Below, one piece after another: positions 25,101-32,875 of a stretch of DNA of 64,000 nucleotides. Position 1 is the first letter of the stretch, and every line of letters starts with the position of its first letter. The position numbers and the translations under genes are program-made. The stretch spans positions 1 through 64,000 of the forward strand of contig NZ_FNSI01000001.1 in the NCBI RefSeq assembly GCF_900104955.1, read 5' to 3'. Origin of the DNA: Beijerinckia sp. 28-YEA-48 (GTDB lineage: Bacteria; Pseudomonadota; Alphaproteobacteria; Rhizobiales; Beijerinckiaceae). Under the pieces are notes generated by a model. That model was given only the letters and a program-made list of their open reading frames with translations. It was not told the origin of the DNA and made no database searches.

Positions 25101-25335
25101 CCGGTTCCGGCCTGTAATGATGACATGTATGGCAGCTGGCGTGGGTCTGTTGCCGACGGCGTTCTCAACGGCGATCGGCGCGCAGGTTCAGCGACCCCTA
25201 GCGATTGTGATCGTGGGCGGTATCATGATCGCGCCCCTCTTCATTCTGATTGTCTTCCCCGTGCTCATCGAACGCTTCTCGCGGCGAACCGCGTCGGTCG
25301 AGGAAATGGAAGGGCTCGCCGCACCGGCGGAGTGA
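22180..25335 (+). CDS. RND efflux permease, heavy-metal (CzcA/CusA) type
   Basis: At 1051 residues this is full length for an RND pump with twelve membrane helices and two large periplasmic loops. The fourth helix carries DFGLIIDATVIMVEN, matching the DFGxxxDGAxxxVEN proton-relay motif of metal-exporting HME-RND proteins, with both aspartates and the glutamate kept. The second half has the usual duplicate (GFIALFGISVMEGIILLSQF). It probably exports divalent metals or related compounds with the adaptor encoded 100 bases upstream. An outer-membrane partner is missing locally and may be shared. Confidence 0.93.
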   Translation: MHTILESVLRLRTLIIALFVMLLVVGGVTFSRLNIEAYPDPVPPLVQVITQNPGQSAEDIERYITIPIEAGLTTAQHLTSIRSISLFGLSDIRLQFTYDFTYDEALQRVLNLLGQLPPLQNGAQPGISPWSPIGEIYRYQLVGPASYSVMDLRTLQDWVVARRFRAIPGVLDVSSWGGKTKTFEAQIDLNKLTAHGLTLADVVETLKKSNVNVGGQTMNVGMQSAVVRGVGLIQTIDDIRNTMLSQSGANPVRIQDIADVQVSHLPRLGIAGRDSVDDIVQGTVLMRRGEQSTPVIARVKEEVEKINSSDLLPPGVQIARIYDRSELIGITTHTVMFNVLFGIALVFLVQWLFLGDLRSAIVVASAIPFAFFFAIIIMVLRGESANLLSIGAIDFGLIIDATVIMVENIFRHLSMTGSQHRNAGATDGPRAGTKLSIIYSAAMEVSRPILFSAAIILAGFLPLFTLSGVEGHIFGPMAKTYAYALAGGLLATFTVAPALSAFLLSDKTTHEDTFFVRLLRGAYLPLLRSALRNKILTMVFALVMGALSIIGGRSLGLEFLPTLEEGNLWLRATMPSSISLEAGNESANRIRRYLSELPEIETVVSQQGRTDDGTDSNGFFNVEFNVPLAAKAKWRPGMDKPALIKEISETLNAQFPGIEFNFSQYLQDNVAEAISGVKGDNTVKVYGHDLNTLKEVAEKIKAVMNTVPGIADLSVYTLLGQPTVKIEIDRFAAGRYGLAPGDINTAIQTAVGGEEAGNLYEPTSDRFFPIMVRLAPEYRKNIEALNQLTIGVKNDDTDQIMHVPLQAVAKVSLVSGPSFIYREQQQRYIPIKFSVRDRDLGSAIHEAQQKIAELKLPAGYRLEWAGQFGNLQDAIKRLQIIIPMTIMLIAVLLFVNFSSLTDTLLGLSVIPMAMVGGILALLVTGIPFSVSAAVGFIALFGISVMEGIILLSQFNQLMSRGVERSVAVYEACEVRFRPVMMTCMAAGVGLLPTAFSTAIGAQVQRPLAIVIVGGIMIAPLFILIVFPVLIERFSRRTASVEEMEGLAAPAE

Positions 25336-25343
25336 GTAGACGG

Positions 25344-25371
25344 CAGGGGCATGGCGCAGGCCACGCCCCTG
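25344..25371. terminator. Hairpin between convergent genes
   Basis: CAGGGGC pairs with GCCCCTG, with an inner TGGC/GCCA stem and a GCAG loop. It sits between the RND pump stop and the convergent oxidoreductase stop. It lacks a T-tract, so it is a moderate terminator candidate. Confidence 0.45.
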
Positions 25372-25411
25372 GTCGTGCATTGAGGACGTTAGGGGAAGGG
25401 GGGCTCGCCGA

Positions 25412-26353
25412 TTATCGACCGGTCGCGCCACGCACCTGCATGACGAGCTTGCCGCGCATGTGACCCAGCTGCGAGGTCTCATGCGCCGTTTTGAAATCGG
25501 CGAGGGGGAGCTGCTTTTCGACGGGCACGCGCAAGGCGCCGGAGGCGACGAGCTCGACCAAGGCTATGAGACTCTCCTGCCGGGGCATGACCGGCGCGAT
25601 GACGACCTTGACGCCGAATTCGGCGCTTCGATCTTCAAAAGGCTCAGCCACCAGGCAAACCATGGTGCCGCCGCGCTTGAGGACCTGATAGCTGCGGCGA
25701 TGGACGTCGCCGCCCAGCAGGTCGAAGACGACATCCATATCGCGCAGCTGGGACTCGAATGGGGCTTCATCATAGGCGATGACCTCATGAGCGCCGAGGT
25801 CGGTGACGAAATCGCGATTTCGCGCCGAGCAAGTGGTCACCACATGAGCGCCGCGGGCGCGGGCAATCTGAATCGCCAGCGACCCGACACCACCGGCACC
25901 AGCATGAATCAAAACACGCATGCCAGGCGCGATCTTGGCTGTCTCGACCAAGGCGATCCAAGCACTCAATCCGGCCAGAGGAAGCCCGGCTGCTTCCTGC
26001 ATGGAGACCGTGTCGGGCAGCGTCGCCAAACATGAGCTTGGAAGAACAATCTGCTCCGCCCATGTGCCGACGGCGCGCGGCGCGAAAAAGCAAACCCGCG
26101 CATTCAGCAATGCCGGATCAACGCCGCTGCCAATTTCGCTGACGATGCCGGCGCCGTCGCGCCCGACAATGGCAGGTAAAGCGAGGGGAACAACGGCGCG
26201 CAAAAACCCTGAGCGAATCTTCCAATCGACAGGGTTGAGGCTCGCGGCATGAACGTCGATCAAGACTTCGTTTGGGCCAGGTTTCGGTCGGTCGATCTCC
26301 CGCAGTTGCAAAACATCGGGGCCACCATATTCAGCGAATTGCACAGCAAGCAT
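25412..26353 (-). CDS. NADPH:quinone oxidoreductase-like MDR family protein
   Basis: The open frame runs upstream to 26467 but the ATG at 26353 matches the family N-terminus (AVQFAEYGGPDVLQLREIDR), giving 313 residues. It shows the GroES-like domain (ASLNPVDWKIRSG, VGRDGAGIVSEIG) and the Rossmann NADP motif HAGAGGVGSLAIQIARARGA around residue 145. The zinc-binding cysteines of alcohol dehydrogenases are absent, as expected for quinone/enone reductases. It likely reduces an electrophilic carbonyl or quinone in the cytoplasm. It is divergent from catabolic cluster 2 and could share its control. Confidence 0.88.
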   Translation of the reverse strand: MLAVQFAEYGGPDVLQLREIDRPKPGPNEVLIDVHAASLNPVDWKIRSGFLRAVVPLALPAIVGRDGAGIVSEIGSGVDPALLNARVCFFAPRAVGTWAEQIVLPSSCLATLPDTVSMQEAAGLPLAGLSAWIALVETAKIAPGMRVLIHAGAGGVGSLAIQIARARGAHVVTTCSARNRDFVTDLGAHEVIAYDEAPFESQLRDMDVVFDLLGGDVHRRSYQVLKRGGTMVCLVAEPFEDRSAEFGVKVVIAPVMPRQESLIALVELVASGALRVPVEKQLPLADFKTAHETSQLGHMRGKLVMQVRGATGR

Positions 26354-26482
26354 CAGATGACTGCTCCATAATAAGGCGTCTGACCAATCGTTCAGCTGTT
26401 TGGATCGCACTTCGATACGAACCACCATCTTTTCGACGTCGACGCTTGACTTGCAAGATTGGAGCATAATAGCATTTCAAAC

Positions 26483-26497
26483 AGGATACAGTATATT
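26483..26497. promoter_or_regulatory. Putative cluster-2 operator, copy 1
   Basis: AGGATACAGTATATT matches the palindrome AATATACAGTATATT at 32840 in 13 of 15 positions, and four further bases (ATTG against GTTT) are partly alike. It lies 137 bases before the oxidoreductase start and ~210 bases before the binding protein of the peptide-type ABC transporter. No other gene is convincing in the 354-base divergent region. Confidence 0.5.
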
Positions 26498-26707
26498 ATT
26501 GTTGGGAGGGGCCAGCTTAACTGTTTCGTTCTCGCGTTCCTTGAGCGCTGAAGAGAGAATGACAGTGCGGTTATCCGGGAGGGTAAGGCTCACAGCACAG
26601 ACGACGGCACGCCACACGGCGCGAACCTTGCTAGGCGCGGGTACGTGGGCGGATTTTCTAAGGACGATGAATCGGCGCAATACAGATTTCGTTTGATGAG
26701 GTGTCTG

Positions 26708-28249
26708 ATGAGCGGGATAGGTCAGCTTTCAAAGCGTGAGTTCGTTTCGTTGATGTTGGGACTTCCAGCGACCGCGCTTCTGCCGGACTTGGCGGCCGCG
26801 CAAGCCTCCGGGACCCTCAACATTGCTTTTCCCGTCGACGTACAAAGCTGGGATCCGACGTCCGTTACGTTCCCGCTCGGGCAATCGATCTACAAGAGCG
26901 TGTTCGATTCGCCGCTGCATTATTCGCCGGACCAGAAGCTGCTGCCGCGCCAGATCAAGGAGCGGAAATGGCTCAATGATGACAGAACCCGGCTGGAGTT
27001 CACGCTGCAGGACAACATCCTGTTCCATGACGGTTCGCCTCTGACCACGGAGGATGTGAAATATAGCCTCGTTGATCGTCCGCAGAAGGATAAGAGACTG
27101 GCGGTCGCCGGGTTGCTGCAGGATTTAAAGGATATCGAAATCATCTCGCCGACGTCGGGCGTCATGGTGTTCTCGAAGCCCTCGCCGTCGGTTGAATTCT
27201 ATCTCGGCTTTCTGTGCTGCTACATCCTGCCCAAGGCCTATCACCAGAGTGTTGGTGACGATGGCTTCCTGGCCAAGCCGATCGGCGCCGGTCCTTATAA
27301 ATTGGTGGACTATCAGCGGGGCTCGCGGATCGTCCTGGAAGCCTTCGATAAATACTGGGGCGGCGTGCCGCCGATCAAGAACGTCACCTTCCAAGCCCTG
27401 ACGGAAGCATCGACGCGCGTCGCCGCGATCGAATCCGGCCAGGTGGACATTGCCGTTCAGCTGCCGTTCCGCGAAGCGATCCGCTTGCAAAGCAAGCCGG
27501 ACCTGTCGGTCAAAATCTATCCGCAGGCCGAGATCTATATGTTGCAGGTTCCAAGTTATGTGGAGGTTCTGCAGAATAAGGATGTGCGGACGGCGCTGCA
27601 TATGGCGATCGACAAGCAGGCGCTGTCGAAGGGCTTCTTCGCCGGCACCGCGAAGCCATTGTCGATCCTGACGACACCGGGCTCAAGCGCTGATATTCCG
27701 GGTTATTCCTTCCCGTTCAATCGGGCGCAGGCGACTGAACTGTTGAAGAAAGCGGGGTATAGCCAGGCGAAGCCGTTGCGCCTCACCCTGCTGTGCCCGA
27801 ACGGTTCTTTCCCGAACGATTATGAAATCTCCCAAGCGATCGCGGCGATGTGGCGTCAGATTGGCGTCGATGTGAAGCTTGAGGAAACCACGATCGCCAA
27901 ATATCTTGAGCTCAATCACGCGGCGAAACTGCCCGGCATCATGTTCTACAGCTGGGCCAATGCCACCGGTGATCCGGAAAACTACGCTGGCCGCATTCTC
28001 AATCCGAACCTGCGATTCTCGGCGTGGAAAGAGCCAAGCCTCGTTGAGCGGATCGATAAGCTCTTCGCCATGAAACTGTCTGAGGAACGGCTCGACGCCT
28101 ATCGTGCGTTGATGAAGGAAGCGTCCGATAATTCGTGGTCAATTCCGTTGCTGCAAACGGTCGGTAATATCGTGACCAAGAAGACGGTCGAAATCCCGAC
28201 ATATACGCCGGGCTACGTTCTGCCGGCCGAAGCGACGCGCAAAGCCTGA
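26708..28249 (+). CDS. Peptide/nickel-type ABC transporter substrate-binding protein (SBP_bac_5)
   Basis: The ATG at 26708 follows GAGGTGTCTG and gives 513 residues. The signal sequence contains LSKREFVSLMLGLPATALLP, a KR variant of the twin-arginine motif. The mature protein shows the family-5 pattern: LNIAFPVDVQSWDPTS near the start, LEFTLQDNILFHDGSPLTTEDVKYSL split over residues ~100-120, and a late PENYAGRILNP segment. It captures an oligopeptide-sized or other organic ligand in the periplasm for the two permeases encoded next. Ligand class cannot be read from the sequence; the neighbouring enzymes suggest a catabolic substrate. Confidence 0.92.
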   Translation: MSGIGQLSKREFVSLMLGLPATALLPDLAAAQASGTLNIAFPVDVQSWDPTSVTFPLGQSIYKSVFDSPLHYSPDQKLLPRQIKERKWLNDDRTRLEFTLQDNILFHDGSPLTTEDVKYSLVDRPQKDKRLAVAGLLQDLKDIEIISPTSGVMVFSKPSPSVEFYLGFLCCYILPKAYHQSVGDDGFLAKPIGAGPYKLVDYQRGSRIVLEAFDKYWGGVPPIKNVTFQALTEASTRVAAIESGQVDIAVQLPFREAIRLQSKPDLSVKIYPQAEIYMLQVPSYVEVLQNKDVRTALHMAIDKQALSKGFFAGTAKPLSILTTPGSSADIPGYSFPFNRAQATELLKKAGYSQAKPLRLTLLCPNGSFPNDYEISQAIAAMWRQIGVDVKLEETTIAKYLELNHAAKLPGIMFYSWANATGDPENYAGRILNPNLRFSAWKEPSLVERIDKLFAMKLSEERLDAYRALMKEASDNSWSIPLLQTVGNIVTKKTVEIPTYTPGYVLPAEATRKA

Positions 28250-28264
28250 TCCATCATGGTTGCA

Positions 28265-28295
28265 GCGGCCGCGTGCGCAAGTAGCAGGCGGCCGC
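28265..28295 (+). promoter_or_regulatory. Stem-loop between binding-protein and permease genes
   Basis: GCGGCCGC at 28265-28272 and again at 28288-28295 is self-complementary and can form an 8-bp GC stem with a 15-base loop. Such hairpins after binding-protein genes often stabilise the upstream mRNA and lower permease expression. The role here is inferred. Confidence 0.45.
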
Positions 28296-28321
28296 CGGGA
28301 AAGTAGTGCCACGGTATCTCG

Positions 28322-29341
28322 ATGTTTCAGGCTTTAATCAGCGTTGCCTTGAAGCGATTGGCTGGATCCATTCCAACAATGCTTCTCCTGTCCGTTATCG
28401 TCTTTGTCGTTCTCAGAGCGCTTCCTGCCGATCCTCTCGCCTTGCTGCTGCCGCCCAATGCGACGCAGGCCGATGCCGAGGTGGTGCAGAAAGCGTTGGG
28501 GCTCGATCGATCGATTCCGGTGCAATTCGTCATCTGGCTGAGAGATGCCTTGCACGGGGATCTGGGCAGTTCGATCTCGTTTCGCGAGCCGGTGACGCGG
28601 CTGATTGCCAACACGCTGCCGTCGACGCTGGAACTGTCGTTCGTCGGTCTGTTTTTCGCGCTGCTGATCAGCATACCCGGTGGGCTCATTCTTTATGCGG
28701 TTCGCGGCACGGCCGGAGAACCGCCGCTTGAAATCGCCGTCATCTGCATGTTGTGCATTCCGGCGTTTCTGTGGGCGATCTTTCTGATGCTCGGCTTTGG
28801 CGTGGCGCTGGGCTGGTTGCCGATCGCGGGACGGGTCGATTCCGGCGTGGCCATTCCTGGCGGCACGGGGTTTCTTCTGGTCGACTATCTGATGGTCGGT
28901 CAGTGGCGAAACTGGCTCAACGCCTGGTCGCATCTGCTCCTGCCGGCTTCGGCGTTGGCGCTGGGATTCAGCCCGCTGGTCATTCGCGTGTTGCGTGCCT
29001 CGCTGCTTGAATCCTCCGAAGAGCAATATGTGATGGCGGCTCGCCAAAGAGGTCTGTCGGAGCGAAAGATCATCATCTCGCACATGCTGAAGAATTCCGC
29101 CTTGCCGACCATCACTCTGATCGGCGCGCAATTCGGCTTTCTGTTTGGCGGAACGCTGCTGGTCGAATCGATCTTCTCCTTGCCGGGCCTGGGCAATCTG
29201 ATGGTTCAAGCCGTGCGGAACCATGACTTGCCTCTCATTCAAGGGATCGCTCTGGTGTTCTGCGTCATGACGCTGCTGATCAACACGGTTGTCGATGTGC
29301 TTTATGTCGTGCTCAATCCCAAGCTGAGGCGCGCGCAATGA
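28322..29341 (+). CDS. ABC transporter permease, DppB/OppB type
   Basis: The 339-residue inner-membrane protein begins with the typical FQALISVALKRLAGSIPTML helix and the ADPLALLLPPNATQADAEVV periplasmic segment. It has about six membrane helices and the EAA docking loop VMAARQRGLSERKIIISHML around residues 237-256, followed by LLVESIFSLPGLGNLMVQAV. It pairs with the DppC-type permease, whose start overlaps its stop by four bases. It forms half of the channel for the substrate delivered by the family-5 binding protein. Confidence 0.93.
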   Translation: MFQALISVALKRLAGSIPTMLLLSVIVFVVLRALPADPLALLLPPNATQADAEVVQKALGLDRSIPVQFVIWLRDALHGDLGSSISFREPVTRLIANTLPSTLELSFVGLFFALLISIPGGLILYAVRGTAGEPPLEIAVICMLCIPAFLWAIFLMLGFGVALGWLPIAGRVDSGVAIPGGTGFLLVDYLMVGQWRNWLNAWSHLLLPASALALGFSPLVIRVLRASLLESSEEQYVMAARQRGLSERKIIISHMLKNSALPTITLIGAQFGFLFGGTLLVESIFSLPGLGNLMVQAVRNHDLPLIQGIALVFCVMTLLINTVVDVLYVVLNPKLRRAQ

Positions 29342-30219
29342 GTGCCGAAGACAAATCCTTCGCCGCCGAGGCTTTTCACCAAGCAGTCCGTTCGCCCAAG
29401 ACCGTGGTGGGCGCGCTGATCGTTTGCCTGATGATCGTGCTCGCGCTCTTCGCGCCGCAGATCGCGCCGAACGATCCCGCCAATCAGGATCTGGCCAATA
29501 TGCTGCTGCCGCCGATGTGGGCGCAGGGCGGCATCGCCGATTATCCTTTCGGTACCGATAGCCTTGGGCGCTGCATTCTTTCGCAGATGATCTACGGCGC
29601 GCGGGTTGCCCTGATGGTTGGCTTTCTCGCTGCCATCGGCGCCATGCTGTTTGGCACGACCCTGGCTTTGATCGCCGGCTATTTCGGCGGCTGGGTCGAT
29701 CGTCTCATCGGCTATTTCGTCGATCTGTGGATGTCGCTGCCGCCCGTCGTTCTGTCGCTGACGCTCATGGTCGGCTTTGGCACAGGGATCGGCAATGTCA
29801 TCCTCTCCATCGTCCTGGTCGATTGGACGCGCTTCTGCCGCGTTGTCCGCTCTGAAGTGCTGGTGGTGCGGCGCAAGGATTTTGTGTCGGCCGCTCAGCT
29901 TCTGGGCTTTAGCCACACCCGAATCATTCTGCGCGAGATTCTGCCGAGCGTCGCGCCGCTGGTGATTACGCTGTTCAGCCTGCAAGTCGGCATCGGCGTC
30001 ATCGTCGAAGCGATTTTGAGCTTTGTCGGCTTGAGCGTGCCGGCGGATGTGCCGGCCTGGGGCATGATGATCGCCAGTGCCCGCAGCTATATGTATCAAG
30101 CGCCGTGGGGCATCCTGTTGCCCATTTTGGCGATGTTCGTGACCGTTCTCGGGTTCAACCTCCTGGGCGAGGGGCTGCGCGTCACACTCGATCCGCGCTT
30201 CCGGCGGAGGACCAGCTGA
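29338..30219 (+). CDS. ABC transporter permease, DppC/OppC type
   Basis: A 293-residue permease with the N-terminal helix VVGALIVCLMIVLALFAPQI, the FGTDSLGRCILSQMIYGARV motif typical of DppC, and the EAA loop FVSAAQLLGFSHTRIILREI. It contains about six membrane helices. The four-base ATGA overlap with the preceding permease and the one-base gap to the ATPase gene show tight operon structure. It completes the transmembrane channel of the cluster-2 transporter. Confidence 0.94.
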   Translation: MSAEDKSFAAEAFHQAVRSPKTVVGALIVCLMIVLALFAPQIAPNDPANQDLANMLLPPMWAQGGIADYPFGTDSLGRCILSQMIYGARVALMVGFLAAIGAMLFGTTLALIAGYFGGWVDRLIGYFVDLWMSLPPVVLSLTLMVGFGTGIGNVILSIVLVDWTRFCRVVRSEVLVVRRKDFVSAAQLLGFSHTRIILREILPSVAPLVITLFSLQVGIGVIVEAILSFVGLSVPADVPAWGMMIASARSYMYQAPWGILLPILAMFVTVLGFNLLGEGLRVTLDPRFRRRTS

Positions 30220-30220
30220 C

Positions 30221-32023
30221 ATGACCGTCCTGTCGTTTAACGCCGTCACCGTCACGGCCCGCATGCAGAGACAGCCTGTCGATCTGCTGCGCGATATCTC
30301 GTTCAGCTTGAACAAAGGCGATGTCATCGGGCTTGTCGGCGAATCCGGCGCCGGCAAGAGCATGATCGGGCGCGTCATCTCGGGGCTTCTGCCCGATAAT
30401 TTCAGCGTCTCGTCGGGCGAGGTGATATTCGAAGGCTTAAATCTTCTGAACTTGAGTAAGAGCGCGCGCCGCGATCTGCTCGGCCGGCGCATCGCGTTCA
30501 TTCCGCAGGAGCCGCTCAGCGCCCTCAATCCGGTGCGATCGATCGGCGATCAATTCCAGGAACATCTGAAGCATCTGGGCGTCGCTAAGGACGTTTTGCG
30601 CTCCCTGATGATCGAACGTTTGCAGCAGGTCGGATTGTCCAATGCCGAAGAAATGCTGCTGCGCTATCCGCATGAGCTTTCGGGCGGGCAGTGTCAGCGC
30701 GTTTTGATCGCCATGGCATTCAGCGGCGAGCCGGCCTTGGTGGTGGCCGATGAGCCGACGACGGCGCTCGATGTGGTGACGCAGGCGCAGATCATGCGTT
30801 TGATCGCTGCGCAGCAGGCGCAACACGGAACGGCGGTTCTGTTCATCACTCACGATCTGCGACTGGCGGCTAATGTCTGCCGGACTGTCGGCGTGATGTA
30901 TGCCGGCGACATGGTCGAGTTCGGGCCGGCGGAAGCGGTCCTGCAAGCGCCGTCGCATCCCTATACCAAGAGCCTTCTGGCGGCGATTCCACGTCTGACC
31001 GGCGAACGTCGCATGTTGCCGACCCTCTCGGAACAGATGCCGGGGCTGAAAATGTTCTCGACACTGGCTGGGTGCCGCTTTGCCCAGCGATGCCCGGCGA
31101 AGGATGCAGCTTGCGTCAGCGCCAGGCTGGAACGCCGCTTCGTCAGCGAGAACCATTGGACGCGCTGTGGCGATACTTGCGGTGATTTCGAATTCGCCAG
31201 CGGCGCGCCCATTCTTGTCGAACCGCTGGCCGCCAGTGCGCAGAAGCCCGCCGTCGAGTTCCAGAACGTTCGGCTTGAGTACAAGGCCAGACGCGGATTT
31301 CTGGGCCTGCGGAAGACTTCGTTCGATGCGGTGCGCTCGGCGAGTTTCACCGTGCGGCCCGGCGAGATTCTGGGCATTGTCGGCGAGAGCGGCAGCGGCA
31401 AGAGTTCGATCGGCCGGCTGATCGTCGGCCTCGAGAAGTCCACGGAAGGGACGATCAAGATCGCCGGTGAGGAACGCGGCGCGCTGGGCAACACGCTGCA
31501 TCTCACCCGCCGCGATACCCAGTTGATTTTTCAGGATCCTCAATCCGCACTTAATCCGCGCCGCAGTGTTCTGCAGCTGTTGACCCAGGGGCTGGAAGTG
31601 GGGCCGAACAGCCTGCCAGTGGAGAAACGCCGGGCGGCGGCTGACAATATTCTGCAAGACATCGGCCTGCCGGCGGATTGTCTTACCCGCTTTCCATCGC
31701 AGCTATCGGGCGGGCAACGGCAACGCGTTAACATTGGTCGCGCGCTGTGTCTTGAGCCAAAACTCGTCGTTGCCGATGAGATCGTTTCCGGCCTCGATGT
31801 CTCGGTTCAGGCCCATATCCTGAATTGCCTACTGGAGCTCAATCGCCAGAAAAATCTGACCATGGTGTTCATCAGCCACGATCTTGGTGTCGTGCGCTAT
31901 CTCTGTAGCCGCATCCTAATGATGTATCGCGGCGAAATCGTTGAAGAAGGTGTGACCGAGGAGGTGTTCGCCCGGCCAAAACATCCCTATACGAAGCTCT
32001 TGATGGAATCGGTGCCGTCGTAG
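30221..32023 (+). CDS. Fused double ABC ATPase (DppD-DppF type)
   Basis: The 600-residue protein carries two complete nucleotide-binding domains. The first has GESGAGKSM (Walker A, ~45), LSGGQCQR and VVADEPTTALDV, ending in the cysteine-containing GCRFAQRCPAKDAAC zinc/oligopeptide-transporter C-terminal motif. The second has GESGSGKSS (~385), LSGGQRQR and LVVADEIVSGLDVSVQA. The second Walker B reads ADEIVSGLD instead of DEPTSALD, but the glutamate is kept. This single-chain form replaces separate DppD and DppF and energises the cluster-2 permeases. Confidence 0.94.
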   Translation: MTVLSFNAVTVTARMQRQPVDLLRDISFSLNKGDVIGLVGESGAGKSMIGRVISGLLPDNFSVSSGEVIFEGLNLLNLSKSARRDLLGRRIAFIPQEPLSALNPVRSIGDQFQEHLKHLGVAKDVLRSLMIERLQQVGLSNAEEMLLRYPHELSGGQCQRVLIAMAFSGEPALVVADEPTTALDVVTQAQIMRLIAAQQAQHGTAVLFITHDLRLAANVCRTVGVMYAGDMVEFGPAEAVLQAPSHPYTKSLLAAIPRLTGERRMLPTLSEQMPGLKMFSTLAGCRFAQRCPAKDAACVSARLERRFVSENHWTRCGDTCGDFEFASGAPILVEPLAASAQKPAVEFQNVRLEYKARRGFLGLRKTSFDAVRSASFTVRPGEILGIVGESGSGKSSIGRLIVGLEKSTEGTIKIAGEERGALGNTLHLTRRDTQLIFQDPQSALNPRRSVLQLLTQGLEVGPNSLPVEKRRAAADNILQDIGLPADCLTRFPSQLSGGQRQRVNIGRALCLEPKLVVADEIVSGLDVSVQAHILNCLLELNRQKNLTMVFISHDLGVVRYLCSRILMMYRGEIVEEGVTEEVFARPKHPYTKLLMESVPS

Positions 32024-32027
32024 ACGA

Positions 32028-32774
32028 ATGGTGGAGGCTGACTTGCGCCCACGACTGGATAGCAAACGCGGCGACCTCGCGGTCGTGAAAAAGGGTCTCG
32101 GTCAGAAGCGCGCGATTCAGCGCGGGCCGGCGGTCTCTAAACCGAAGAACCTGCGCGAACAGGTTTACGACCTGATGCGTGACCGGATCGCCCATGGTCA
32201 GCTGACCTTTGACGAACGGCTCGTGGATCTCGACATCGCAGCGGCCTTGAACATCTCGCGGATGCCGGTTCGCGAAGCGCTGATGCAGCTGGTGCATGAG
32301 GGGATGCTGGAGAGCACGTCGCGCGGCTTTGTACTGCGCCGGATCAGCCGCCAGGAAGTGGCGGATATTTTCGAGATTCGCCGCTTGCTCGAGCCCTCGG
32401 CCGCCGCCAGCGCGGCGACCCACATGACCCCTGCGGTGCTGCAGAAGCTGGAAGCGGCGATCAACGATTGCGCGCACGCCAGCGAAACTGGCGATACGAC
32501 GGCTTTCATTTTGTCCAATGCGGCTTTTCGGGGTGCTTGGCTGGCGCAAGTCGAGAACGTCAGCCTGGCGCGGGCGCTCACACGCTATATCGATCACGTT
32601 CAGGCCGTGCGCCTTAAAACCCTGTCGAACAAAGACGTTCGTAAGGACGTGCTGCAGCGCCTGCGGGCGATCTACAAGGCTTTTCGCGCCGGCAAGGGGG
32701 CGGAGGCGGCGGCACTCTTCATCAAGCATGTGGATGCGGCGGCGATAGCGTTTCAAGCTGAAGGCGAGGACTGA
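32028..32774 (+). CDS. GntR family regulator (FCD type) of cluster 2
   Basis: The 248-residue protein starts four bases after the ATPase stop; a TTG at 32043 with GGAGG before it is an alternative start. The basic N-terminus leads into a winged helix-turn-helix (NLREQVYDLMRDRIAHGQLT, ALNISRMPVREALMQLVHEG). The FCD helical domain follows, with EIRRLLEPSAAASAA. It probably senses the cluster substrate or an intermediate. Palindromes fitting a GntR dimer lie before the transporter operon and before the monooxygenase gene, 66 bases after this gene. Confidence 0.92.
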   Translation: MVEADLRPRLDSKRGDLAVVKKGLGQKRAIQRGPAVSKPKNLREQVYDLMRDRIAHGQLTFDERLVDLDIAAALNISRMPVREALMQLVHEGMLESTSRGFVLRRISRQEVADIFEIRRLLEPSAAASAATHMTPAVLQKLEAAINDCAHASETGDTTAFILSNAAFRGAWLAQVENVSLARALTRYIDHVQAVRLKTLSNKDVRKDVLQRLRAIYKAFRAGKGAEAAALFIKHVDAAAIAFQAEGED

Positions 32775-32839
32775 TCTGCGGCTTTTTTCGGTGCCGGCCG
32801 GCTGTGCCGCACCTTGACAAGGTTTGTAAGCGAGCATTT

Positions 32840-32854
32840 AATATACAGTATATT
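32840..32854. promoter_or_regulatory. Putative cluster-2 operator, copy 2
   Basis: AATATACAGTATATT is a perfect odd-length palindrome (AATATAC-A-GTATATT). It lies 22 bases before the TTG start of the monooxygenase gene and in an AT-rich pocket unlike its GC-rich surroundings. Its similarity to 26483-26497 marks both as likely sites of the cluster GntR protein. Confidence 0.6.
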
Positions 32855-32875
32855 GTTTGACGCGGGAGACTGAGG

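Noticed and set aside
26560-26696. 45-codon frame (start ATG after AAGAGAG) ending just before the cluster-2 binding-protein gene
   Set aside because: Could be a leader peptide, but it has no recognisable features, a poorly spaced ribosome site and no codon bias I can judge.
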